Source of the DNA: Curtobacterium sp. BH-2-1-1
GTDB lineage: Bacteria > Actinomycetota > Actinomycetes > Actinomycetales > Microbacteriaceae
DNA length: 64,000 nt
NCBI RefSeq assembly: GCF_001806325.1
Contig: NZ_CP017580.1
Span: forward strand, 3,658,001 to 3,722,000
Direction: 5' to 3'
The notes under the pieces are model-generated. The model searched no databases. It saw only the letters and a program-made list of their open reading frames with translations, and had not been told where the DNA came from. Shown here one piece after another: positions 9,466 through 16,850 of the stretch (position 1 is its first letter; every line of letters begins with the position of its first letter). Made by a program: the position numbers and the translations under genes.

Positions 9466-9918
9466 GTGGTGTTGAGCGCTGGACTCCTGCTGTACCGGGA
9501 CGACGACGCCGGCGTGCAGGTCTGGATCGCGCACATGGGCGGGCCGTTCTGGCGGAACCGCCCGCGCGCGTGGTCGATCCCGAAGGGGATCGTCGAGGGG
9601 GACGAGGACCCGCTCGACACCGCACGGCGCGAGTTCGCCGAGGAGATCGGGGTCGCCGCACCGGACGGACCGGTGACCGACCTCGGCGAGGTGCGACAGG
9701 CGTCCGGCAAGCGCGTGCGGGTGTTCGCGGTCGACGCCCCCGGCTTCTCGGTCGATCGGGTGCGGTCGAACACGGCGCTGATCGAGCTGCCGCGGGGCTC
9801 CGGACGGTTCGTCGAGGTGCCGGAGGTCGACGACGCACGCTGGGTCCCGATCGACGAGGCGTGGTCGATGGTCGTCGCGGGACAGGTCGCGGCGCTGGAC
9901 CGGCTGACCGCGGAGTGA
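9466..9918 (+). CDS. NUDIX hydrolase
   Basis: 150 residues with a complete Nudix box, GIVEGDEDPLDTARREFAEE then IGV, about residues 44-66 (G-x5-E-x7-REUxEExGU). The N-terminus SAGLLLYRDDD and WSIPKG are typical of the ADP-ribose/Ap4A-type bacterial group. It hydrolyses a nucleoside diphosphate linked to another moiety; the exact substrate is unpredictable. No operon partner; both neighbours are separately transcribed. Confidence 0.85.
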   Translation: MVLSAGLLLYRDDDAGVQVWIAHMGGPFWRNRPRAWSIPKGIVEGDEDPLDTARREFAEEIGVAAPDGPVTDLGEVRQASGKRVRVFAVDAPGFSVDRVRSNTALIELPRGSGRFVEVPEVDDARWVPIDEAWSMVVAGQVAALDRLTAE

Positions 9919-10037
9919 CCGACCATCACGAACGCGTCTCGTTCTGGACGGACTTCGCGCCCCGTGGATAGCGTGAGCAAGCGTCGAGAATCCGGCGTCT
10001 GGCTCAGGGACGAGGTCAGCACGAGCAGGGGAGCACG

Positions 10038-12074
10038 ATGCGGCGCTTGCGCACCGTCACGGCGGCACTGACCGCCCTCGCACTCGGAGGGGGACTCGCG
10101 CTCGTCGGCGCGTCGTCCGCCTCCGCCGAACCGGTCGGACACTGGGGGACGTTCACCCTCGCCGGCCAGAGCAAGGCCTACACCGGCACCGTCAGCATGC
10201 CTGGCTTCCCGGAGACCACCTTCACGTCCAACTCGCGGCAGTCGACCGTGATCAGCGGCAACTCGACCTGGCAGGGCCCGAACACCGGTCCGGGCACGGC
10301 GTACGGGTCGAGTCGCGGCAACACATACCTCAACCAGCGACCGCTCGCCGATGCGGCCGGCCAGCCGTCGGTCACCACCTACACGTTCGCGGAGCCGACA
10401 CCGGGTGCGAGCAGCTGGTCCTTCGTGCTCGGCGACGTCGACGCCGACCGTGCGACGATCTCGGCGGTCACCCAGTCGGGCGCCGCCGCGACCGCCGCCG
10501 ACCTCGGGTTCCAGAGCGTCTACAACTCGTGCTCGGCGACCTCGCCGGGTGGCTGGTCGTGCCCGGCGGATCCGGACGGGTCGACCGGGCGGGACGTCCC
10601 GACCTGGGACCCCGCCACGCTGACGCTCACGGGCAACACGGGCTCGGTGGACACCGCCGGCGCCACAGCCTGGTTCTCGCCGACGACCCCGCTGACGAGC
10701 CTGACCATCACCTACGAGCGTCGGAGCGGGTTCCCCGTGTACCAGACGTGGTTCGCCAACCGCACCGCCGCGATCACCGGCACGGCCACGCTCGACGGCA
10801 CGCCGATCCCCGGCGCGACCGTCACCGTGACGGCGCCGCGCGGGACCGTGTACACGACGACGACGGACGCCGAGGGGAAGTACGCGTTCCCCGAGCTCCC
10901 CGTCATCAACGACTACGAGGTGGCGATCACCGCTCCGCCCGGGGCGACGGGTGCCGCCACGGCGACGGGTGTCTCGTTGAACGGCGTCCCGGGAGATGCG
11001 GACCAGGTCCGCGACCTCACGTTCACGTCGCCAACGGGGACCACCGCGGTGATCGGACAGGTCGTCGACGACGCGGGCAACCCTGCGGCGGACGTCCCCG
11101 TTGTCATCACGGACCCGAACGCGGCCGCGCCGATCCAGACGGTCACGAACGACGAGGGCTACTACACGGCGTCAGGCCTGACCCCGAACACACCGGTCAC
11201 CGTCGCCGTCGACGGGGCGGACCCGGTCACGGTCACGACGGGTGAGGCGGCTCCCGCGGCACCCACGCGGGCCGACCCGATCGAGACCGCCGCCGTCGCG
11301 AGCGTCGGCGGCGTCGTCCGCCTCGACGGGACACCGCAGGGCGGGGTGGCCGTGGAGCTGCTCGACGCGGCCGGCACGGTCGTCGCGACGACGGTCACCG
11401 GCACTGACGGCTCGTACTCGTTCACGACGGTGGGTGGCACCTACACGGTCCGTTCGGCACTGCCGACACCGGACGCGACGGGCACGGCGACGAGCACCGC
11501 GGTGACGCTGGTCGGCGGCGGCGCGGACCAGACCCGTGACTTCGCCTTCACGACCCCGGCAGCGCCCGAGGCGGTCACCACGAACGCGAACGGCCGTGTC
11601 CTGGACACGAACGACGCACCGGTCGCCGGACGCACCGTGACGGCCACGCCGGACGAGGCGGACTCGGGCGGACCCGTGACGGCCACCACCGACGCCGACG
11701 GCCGGTACACGCTCGACGGCCTCGCCCCGTCGACCGACTACACCGTGTCGGTCTCCGGGAGCGACGCGACGGTCGGGTTCACGTCCGGTCTCGACGACAC
11801 CGACGTGGTGACCGTCGACGACCTCGTCGTCGCAGCCGCCGCGACCCCGAGCCCGACGCCGACCGCCACGCCGACGCCCTCGGCGAGCCCCGTCACGACG
11901 ACCGCGCCGGTCGCCGCGACGGGCTCCGGCCCGACGAACGGCGCCCTCGCCTACACGGGCGCCGACCTGACGCCGGGGCTCATCGCCGCGGGCGTGCTCG
12001 TGCTGCTCGGCGGCGGACTCCTGACGTTCCGCGCGGTGCGCAACCGTCGCCGGACGTCGCACCTGCAGGACTGA
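10038..12074 (+). CDS. Cell-wall anchored surface protein with CnaB-like repeats and LAYTG sorting signal
   Basis: 678 residues. A signal peptide (basic MRRLR, hydrophobic core, ASSASAEP near 32) leads into an N-terminal domain of about 210 residues that I do not recognise. Four carboxypeptidase-regulatory/CnaB-like modules follow, starting near 248, 340, 425 and 515, each opening with a G-x-V/T-x-LDGTP-like strand. A Thr/Pro/Ser linker comes next, then LAYTGADL (about 637), a hydrophobic helix and a basic tail RAVRNRRR. LAXTG is the motif of class E sortases in high-GC actinobacteria, so it should be linked to peptidoglycan. No sortase is in the window. RBS GGGGAG precedes the ATG. Role likely adhesion or wall architecture (inference). 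Confidence 0.8.
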   Translation: MRRLRTVTAALTALALGGGLALVGASSASAEPVGHWGTFTLAGQSKAYTGTVSMPGFPETTFTSNSRQSTVISGNSTWQGPNTGPGTAYGSSRGNTYLNQRPLADAAGQPSVTTYTFAEPTPGASSWSFVLGDVDADRATISAVTQSGAAATAADLGFQSVYNSCSATSPGGWSCPADPDGSTGRDVPTWDPATLTLTGNTGSVDTAGATAWFSPTTPLTSLTITYERRSGFPVYQTWFANRTAAITGTATLDGTPIPGATVTVTAPRGTVYTTTTDAEGKYAFPELPVINDYEVAITAPPGATGAATATGVSLNGVPGDADQVRDLTFTSPTGTTAVIGQVVDDAGNPAADVPVVITDPNAAAPIQTVTNDEGYYTASGLTPNTPVTVAVDGADPVTVTTGEAAPAAPTRADPIETAAVASVGGVVRLDGTPQGGVAVELLDAAGTVVATTVTGTDGSYSFTTVGGTYTVRSALPTPDATGTATSTAVTLVGGGADQTRDFAFTTPAAPEAVTTNANGRVLDTNDAPVAGRTVTATPDEADSGGPVTATTDADGRYTLDGLAPSTDYTVSVSGSDATVGFTSGLDDTDVVTVDDLVVAAAATPSPTPTATPTPSASPVTTTAPVAATGSGPTNGALAYTGADLTPGLIAAGVLVLLGGGLLTFRAVRNRRRTSHLQD

Positions 12075-12087
12075 CACCTGTCGCGCA

Positions 12088-12119
12088 ACGGGGTGGGGCC
12101 GATCAGCCCCACCCCGTTC
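12088..12119. terminator. Intrinsic terminator after the surface-protein gene
   Basis: Perfect 13-bp stem (AACGGGGTGGGGC at 12088-12100 with its complement at 12107-12119) and a 6-base loop, starting 14 bases after the stop codon. There is no strong U tract, as is common in high-GC actinobacteria. Confidence 0.75.
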
Positions 12120-12127
12120 TGCGTCCC

Positions 12128-12142
12128 GGGAACAATTCCCGT
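12128..12142. promoter_or_regulatory. Perfect dyad in the leader region of the MFS gene
   Basis: CGGGAACAATTCCCG, arms of 6 around CAA, lies 199 bases before the transporter start and just after the upstream terminator. A repressor site is plausible; no regulator gene is adjacent. The rest of this 266-base spacer shows no gene I can support. Confidence 0.4.
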
Positions 12143-12340
12143 ACCTGCGCCGTTGGAGCGGTCCGAGGAAGTTCTCAGCGGCACCCCCTCGCGCCCCTCG
12201 CCACACCGTGCAAGACTGGAGGAGCGCACTCGCCGTGGAGTCGTACCCACAACCACATCCACAGCTCGAGCGCGCAGTTCCTCGTCTCCTCCGACGTCGT
12301 CGCCGTGCGCCCGGACGTCCCCAGCGAGGAGGTCAGCCCC

Positions 12341-13717
12341 GTGTCAACCACAACCACCCGAACCTCGGCCGTGCCCACGCACACGCGGCCGATCACCGTG
12401 ACGACCGGTTCGATCGTCGGCATCGCCGTGCTCGGGCTCGCCACGTTCTTCGCAATCACGACGGAGCTCATGCCGGTCGGGTTGCTCGGCACGATGAGCC
12501 ACGACCTCGGGGTCTCCGAGTCGACCATGGGCATCGTCGTCACCGTGTACGCGGCGGCCGTGGCCCTGCTCGCGCTGCCCCTGACGTCGTTCACGGCCCG
12601 GCTGCCGCGCAAGGCGGTCCTCGTCGCGACCCTCGTCGGGTACGCCGTCTCCAACCTCATGGTCGCGCTCGCGCCGTCCTTCGCCGTGGTGTGCGCGGGA
12701 CGGATCGTCGGCGGTGTGGCCCACGCGCTGTTCTTCTCCGTCGCCTCGGCGTACGCGACCCGGATCGTGCCACCGCGCCTCGCGGGCCGTGCGATCGCAT
12801 TCGTGTACTCGGGCAGCTCGCTCGGCTTCGTGCTCGGCGTCCCGATCGCGACCTGGGTCGCGCAGCACATCGGCTGGCGACCCGCCGTGGGTTCCGTGGC
12901 GGTCGCCTCGGCGGTGCTCGCAGGCGTCGCGCTCGCCTTCCTGCCGGCCGTGCGCGGTGCCTCCTCGCCGCACATCGGTTCGCCGCGCGCCTGGGCCCGG
13001 ACCGGCCTGCTCTCGGTCGTCGTCGCCGACCTGCTCCTCTTCGCCGGCCACTACGTCGTCTACACGTACATCGGCCCGTACGCCATCGACGCCGGACTCG
13101 CTCCCGACCTGGTCTCCGGCGCGCTCCTCGTCCTGGGTGCCACAGGGGTCGTCGGACTCTGGCTCGCCGGACTGTTCGTCGACCGCGCTCCGCGGCAGAC
13201 CCTGATCGTCTCGGTCGCCGTCATGGCTGCCGCGTTCGCCGTGCTGCCCTTCGTCCACGGATCGCTCGTGGGCACGATGACCGTCGCCGGCGTCTGGATG
13301 GCGGCGAACGGCACCACGGGCACGCTCTTCATGGCCGCTGCGATCCGCACCGGTGGCGTGTCGCCCGACATCGCCGGTGCGCTCGTGAACGGCGCCTCGA
13401 ACATCGGGATCGCCGGCGGCGCGGCCCTCGGAGGCCAGGCCCTCGGCGCCGTCGGCCTCCAGTGGATGCCGTTCGCCGGTGGGGCGGTCCTCGTCGCGTC
13501 CCTCGGCGTCGTGATCGCCGCACGCAAGGGCTTCCCGGCGCGGACGCACGCGCAGGAGCACCTGTCGACGTCGTCGCTCGAGGCCATCACCTCCTCGCTC
13601 GCCGTCGTCACGACGTCGGTCCCGACGATCAGCCGGGCGATCCAGACGGTCACCGGATCGGTCGGGGTGGTCACCGGCGCGATCCGGACGCGTCGATCCG
13701 GCGAACCGTCCGCCTAG
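12341..13717 (+). CDS. Major facilitator superfamily (DHA1-type) efflux transporter
   Basis: 458 residues, GTG start 8 bases after GAGGAGG. About 12 hydrophobic helices. The loop after helix 2 (FTARLPRKAV) matches motif A, and GSSLGFVLGVPIATWVAQ near 160-177 resembles motif C of proton-driven DHA1 exporters (CmlA/AraJ-like). TTELMPVGLLGTM near 40-52 is typical of the sugar-efflux/AraJ group. The C-terminus has an extra segment of about 60 Ser/Thr/Ala-rich residues after the last helix. Substrate unknown. Convergent with the next gene, 39 bases apart. Confidence 0.82.
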   Translation: MSTTTTRTSAVPTHTRPITVTTGSIVGIAVLGLATFFAITTELMPVGLLGTMSHDLGVSESTMGIVVTVYAAAVALLALPLTSFTARLPRKAVLVATLVGYAVSNLMVALAPSFAVVCAGRIVGGVAHALFFSVASAYATRIVPPRLAGRAIAFVYSGSSLGFVLGVPIATWVAQHIGWRPAVGSVAVASAVLAGVALAFLPAVRGASSPHIGSPRAWARTGLLSVVVADLLLFAGHYVVYTYIGPYAIDAGLAPDLVSGALLVLGATGVVGLWLAGLFVDRAPRQTLIVSVAVMAAAFAVLPFVHGSLVGTMTVAGVWMAANGTTGTLFMAAAIRTGGVSPDIAGALVNGASNIGIAGGAALGGQALGAVGLQWMPFAGGAVLVASLGVVIAARKGFPARTHAQEHLSTSSLEAITSSLAVVTTSVPTISRAIQTVTGSVGVVTGAIRTRRSGEPSA

Positions 13718-13756
13718 GACCGGCCGGGCGGGCGCAGTCCGCACGGGCTCGATCGA

Positions 13757-14803
13757 TCAGTTCTCGTTCGTCACGGTGCCCTGCACCCCGCCGCCCCGGA
13801 GGCTCAGCGTCAGCGTGCCGCTCATCGACTGCGCCGACAGCGAGACCGACCCGTGCAGCGCGTCCTGCCGCGGGTAGCACGCGGACGTCGACTCCAGCCG
13901 GTTCGCCGTCGCGACGAGGCAGATCGTCGAGCGGTCCGTCCCGACGCCGGCCCACACGCTCCAGGGCGTCTCGAACGAGCCGCCGTCGAGCGCGCGGTTC
14001 GTGAAGATGAGCCGCGTCGTCCGGAGCGTGACCGGCGCCTCGACCGGTCCCGGCAGCTGGTCGGCGTAGGTCTGCGGCGCGTCCAGCAGGTCCTCGAGGG
14101 TGATCGTCCCGGCACTCGGCGTGACGCTCGGCGCTGCCGCCGGGTCCGGCCTCGAGGTCCCGACCACCGTCCCCGCCGCGAACGCCACACCGACGGCCGC
14201 CGCGACGCCCAGCCCGATCCAGACGCGCGGCCGGGTGGTCCAGAACACCCGTGCGGCTCGCGTCCGCCAGGCGCCGATGCGGTCCAGGAGGCGCGACCCG
14301 CCTCCGTCACGGTCGCCCGGCTCCGTCCCGTGGCCGGTCCCCACCCCGTGGTCCGGTCCGTCGGGGACCCCGCTCGTGTCGTCGGTCGCCGCCGGGTCGA
14401 ACGGGCCCGGAGCACCCGCGGCGGCGGCCGCGCCCGGTGGTCCCGCGTCCGGTGTCCGCGGCCCCGGTGTCGACGGCATCGAGACCGGACCCGGTGCCGG
14501 CGTCGCCATCTGGTCAGCGGCGGCTCCCGAGGAACCGGCGAGGGGCCGCGCACCGCCGGTGCGGAACGGGCTCGTCGTGCCGGACGTGACGGCCCGGTCG
14601 GAGCCCGCCGCGGGGGTCGGACGCGACCGTCCCGTCGACCGGGCCCGCGGGGAGGCGGGAGCCGCGCCTCCTGGACCGCGCCGTCCTCGGCCGAGCCGCT
14701 CGAGGGCCAGCCGCGCTGCGGCCGCGTCGGTCTCGGACGCGGCACCACCCCATGCGAGCGCCTCGAGCCGTGCTCGTTCTGCTGTCACGTCGTCGTCGGC
14801 CAT
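13757..14803 (-). CDS. Membrane-anchored protein of unknown function
   Basis: 348 residues: an acidic N-terminus (MADDDVTAERARLEAL), a long Pro/Gly/Ala-rich disordered stretch (about 35-180), one transmembrane helix (IGLGVAAAVGVAFAAGTVVG, about 200-219), then an extracytoplasmic domain of about 130 residues with two cysteines (ICLVA and SACYP). The C-terminal half resembles small exported domains in other Microbacteriaceae, but I cannot assign a family. A copy of the GCGCCTCC-type repeat (14662-14671) lies in the disordered segment. Confidence 0.65.
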   Translation of the reverse strand: MADDDVTAERARLEALAWGGAASETDAAAARLALERLGRGRRGPGGAAPASPRARSTGRSRPTPAAGSDRAVTSGTTSPFRTGGARPLAGSSGAAADQMATPAPGPVSMPSTPGPRTPDAGPPGAAAAAGAPGPFDPAATDDTSGVPDGPDHGVGTGHGTEPGDRDGGGSRLLDRIGAWRTRAARVFWTTRPRVWIGLGVAAAVGVAFAAGTVVGTSRPDPAAAPSVTPSAGTITLEDLLDAPQTYADQLPGPVEAPVTLRTTRLIFTNRALDGGSFETPWSVWAGVGTDRSTICLVATANRLESTSACYPRQDALHGSVSLSAQSMSGTLTLSLRGGGVQGTVTNEN

Positions 14804-14893
14804 GCGCACTCCCGGTCCGGTCGCACTGTCCGCCCATCGTCCCACCGGCGCCGTGCGGGCGCGCACCCAGTTCGCGGGGCGTAGACGGGGATC

Positions 14894-15097
14894 ATGAGCG
14901 ACAAGCACGATCCCGACCCCGAGACCCTCGAGCCCCTGAGCCACGACGCGCAGTCCGGCGAGGCCGACTACGTCGCGACGAGCCCGGGCGGGACGGGCAC
15001 CGAGCGGCACGTCCCCCTGCCGGACGAGGAGCAGGGACGCGGCACCGAGTACGACCCCGTCGACCAGGGCCCGCAGCAGGAGGGCCAGGGCGGCTGA
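14894..15097 (+). CDS. Small acidic protein of unknown function
   Basis: 67 residues, rich in Asp, Glu, Gly and Gln (MSDKHDPDPETLEPLSHDAQ), without hydrophobic segments; probably disordered and cytosolic. TAGACG ends 6 bases before the ATG, so a leaderless transcript is plausible. Divergent from the membrane protein and convergent with the yidC-like gene. Confidence 0.6.
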   Translation: MSDKHDPDPETLEPLSHDAQSGEADYVATSPGGTGTERHVPLPDEEQGRGTEYDPVDQGPQQEGQGG

Positions 15098-15121
15098 CAC
15101 GCCCGCCGCCCGACCGCGACG

Positions 15122-15859
15122 TCAGGCGAGCACGCGTCGCAGCACCGCACGTTCCCCGAGCGTCCACGCGGCACTCGTGACGACGTAGAGTGCGGCGGCC
15201 AGGGGTGCGATCGCGGCGAACACCACCGTGACGAAGGGCGCCCACCGGCCGATCGCCGCCGTCGCACCCGCTCCCGGCACCGCGGCGTCCGGCACCGCGG
15301 CCGGGTTCCACCGCAGGTTCGCCCGCCGGGTGAGCTCGACCACGAGGGCGAGCACGGTGAGCAGGAGCACCACGACCCACGCGTGCCACCAGAGCGGCGA
15401 GGTCACGACGACCACGAGCGAGTGCCCGAGCGGGACGCCCGCGAGCGTGGCCGTCAGCAGGGTGTTCACCGTGCCGTCGATCGAGGCGTGCGTGAACAGC
15501 GTGTACACGAGCGACAGCACCGGTGCCTGGGCGAGGACCGGCAGGCACCCGGCGAGCGGCGAGACCTTCTCGTTCGTGTAGAGCTCCTGCATCGCACGCT
15601 GCAGCCGTTCGGCGTCCTTCGCGTGGCGCCTCCGGAGCGCGGCGATCTGCGGGGCGAGGCGTCGGCGGTCCCGTTCCGCGCGGACCTGCAGCACGGCGAG
15701 CGGGACGAGCACGGCCCGGACCACGAGGGTGAGCAGCACGACGGCGACGGCGGCGGCGAGCCCTCCGGCGACGGGGGAGAGCGCCGCGGTGGCGGCGGCG
15801 AGGAGGTCGGCGCCGCCGTGCAGCAGCGGCCCGACGAGGGGCAGGGTGGTGAGGTCCAT
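15122..15859 (-). CDS. YidC/Oxa1-family membrane protein insertase, second-type
   Basis: 245 residues with the YidC2 core. Helix 1 (VAVVLLTLVVRAVLVPLAVLQ, in part) contains the conserved hydrophilic-groove Arg. A charged cytoplasmic loop (RAERDRRRLAPQIAALRRRH) follows, then CLPVLAQAPVLSLVYTLF and two further helices. It is shorter than the main actinobacterial YidC (about 300-400) and lies away from rpmH-rnpA, so it looks like an accessory paralogue. The preceding minus-strand gene encodes a small membrane protein 67 bases away, probably in the same operon. Confidence 0.78.
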   Translation of the reverse strand: MDLTTLPLVGPLLHGGADLLAAATAALSPVAGGLAAAVAVVLLTLVVRAVLVPLAVLQVRAERDRRRLAPQIAALRRRHAKDAERLQRAMQELYTNEKVSPLAGCLPVLAQAPVLSLVYTLFTHASIDGTVNTLLTATLAGVPLGHSLVVVVTSPLWWHAWVVVLLLTVLALVVELTRRANLRWNPAAVPDAAVPGAGATAAIGRWAPFVTVVFAAIAPLAAALYVVTSAAWTLGERAVLRRVLA

Positions 15860-15926
15860 GACGTTCCGATCGGTTCGGTGGGAGGGGTCGCGTGTACGGC
15901 CCGTCCACCGGTCGGTGGTCAGGGCA

Positions 15927-16202
15927 TCAGGCGACGGCTCCCGGTGCCCGGGGTCGGGCGTGCCCGTCGGCGTCGGGGTGGCTCCACGCGATCCGCGTCA
16001 CGAGGTCGGCCGGGGCGCGGGACGACAGCGACCGGACCGGCACCAGGCCGAGGACGATCGCGAGGACGCCGGCGACCAGCACCGCGACCGCCACGGCCGT
16101 GAGCCCGAGCGCGGCCACCGCGAGGAGCGGGACGGCACTGACCGACGGGTCGCCGAGCACCAGCGCGGCGGTGGCGCGCAGCAGGAGTTCGACGACGGTC
16201 AT
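15927..16202 (-). CDS. Small membrane protein (DUF6412-like) upstream of the yidC paralogue
   Basis: 91 residues with two hydrophobic helices (about 8-30 and 33-55), then a cytoplasmic tail WSHPDADGHARPRAPGA. The His-Pro-Asp...RPRAPG tail is what I associate with DUF6412 proteins that accompany YidC-like genes in this family; that association is from memory. Start ATG 16202. Divergent from the YbaK-like gene. Confidence 0.6.
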   Translation of the reverse strand: MTVVELLLRATAALVLGDPSVSAVPLLAVAALGLTAVAVAVLVAGVLAIVLGLVPVRSLSSRAPADLVTRIAWSHPDADGHARPRAPGAVA

Positions 16203-16269
16203 GGTCCGTTCAGGGTAACGCCCGCGCGCCGTCGTGGGGGAAGTGGCTGGTCACGGCAGGATCGTGCCC

Positions 16270-16755
16270 ATGACCGCAGGTTCGCCGAGCACCCCAGCGA
16301 CCGCCGCCCTCGAGCGGGCAGGGGTCGCGTACACGCCGCACGTGTACGAGCACCACGAGACCGCCACGAACTTCGGCGAGGAGGCCGCGGCCGCCCTCGG
16401 GCTCCGCGAGGAGCAGGTGTTCAAGACCCTCGTGGTGTCGGTCGACGGTGCCCTGGCCGTGGCGATCGTCCCGGTGGCGAACCGGCTCGACCTCAAGGCG
16501 ATCGCGGCTGCCGTCGGCGGGAAGAAGGCGACGCTCGCGGACCCGGCCCTCGCCGAGAAGCGCACGGGCTACGTGGTGGGCGGGATCAGCCCGGTCGGGC
16601 AGAAGACGAAGCTGCCGACCGTGGTGGACGAGTCGGCGCTGTCCTACGCGAGCATCTTCGTGTCTGGCGGGCGTCGCGGCTTCGACATCGAGGTGTCCCC
16701 GGCAGACCTGGTGCGCATCACCGAGGCGACCGCAGCACCGATCGCGCGGACCTGA
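16270..16755 (+). CDS. ybaK: Cys-tRNA(Pro)/aminoacyl-tRNA deacylase, YbaK/EbsC type
   Basis: 161 residues of the YbaK/ProX fold: VYEHHETATNFGEEAAAALG near 24-43, VFKTLVV (51), the conserved LDLKAIAAAVGGKKATLA region near 78-95, GYVVGGISPVGQKTKLP (105) and the C-terminal SGGRRGFDIEVSP. It hydrolyses mischarged Cys-tRNA(Pro) in trans. Length is normal (about 155-165). CAGGAT ends 7 bases before the ATG, suggesting a leaderless start. Confidence 0.87.
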   Translation: MTAGSPSTPATAALERAGVAYTPHVYEHHETATNFGEEAAAALGLREEQVFKTLVVSVDGALAVAIVPVANRLDLKAIAAAVGGKKATLADPALAEKRTGYVVGGISPVGQKTKLPTVVDESALSYASIFVSGGRRGFDIEVSPADLVRITEATAAPIART

Positions 16756-16813
16756 GCCGGGTCGCCGCAAGTTTCTTCCACGACCGGGAATGACCCGGTT
16801 CCTCCTGCGTTGC

Positions 16814-16834
16814 ATTGAGTCGAAGGCACTCAAG
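16814..16834. promoter_or_regulatory. HAIR element (HspR operator) before the Clp ATPase gene
   Basis: ATTGAGT, 7 bases, ACTCAAG: 13 of 14 positions match the published HAIR consensus CTTGAGT-N7-ACTCAAG bound by the heat-shock repressor HspR. It lies 16 bases before the TTG start and just before the RBS, where bound repressor would block transcription. Confidence 0.82.
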
Positions 16835-16850
16835 TTCCCAGGAGGTCCCT

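Noticed and set aside
12208..14004. A 598-codon plus-strand frame overlapping the MFS transporter
   Set aside because: Extremely Arg/His-rich without domains. The overlapping frame encodes a full 12-helix transporter with a well-placed RBS.
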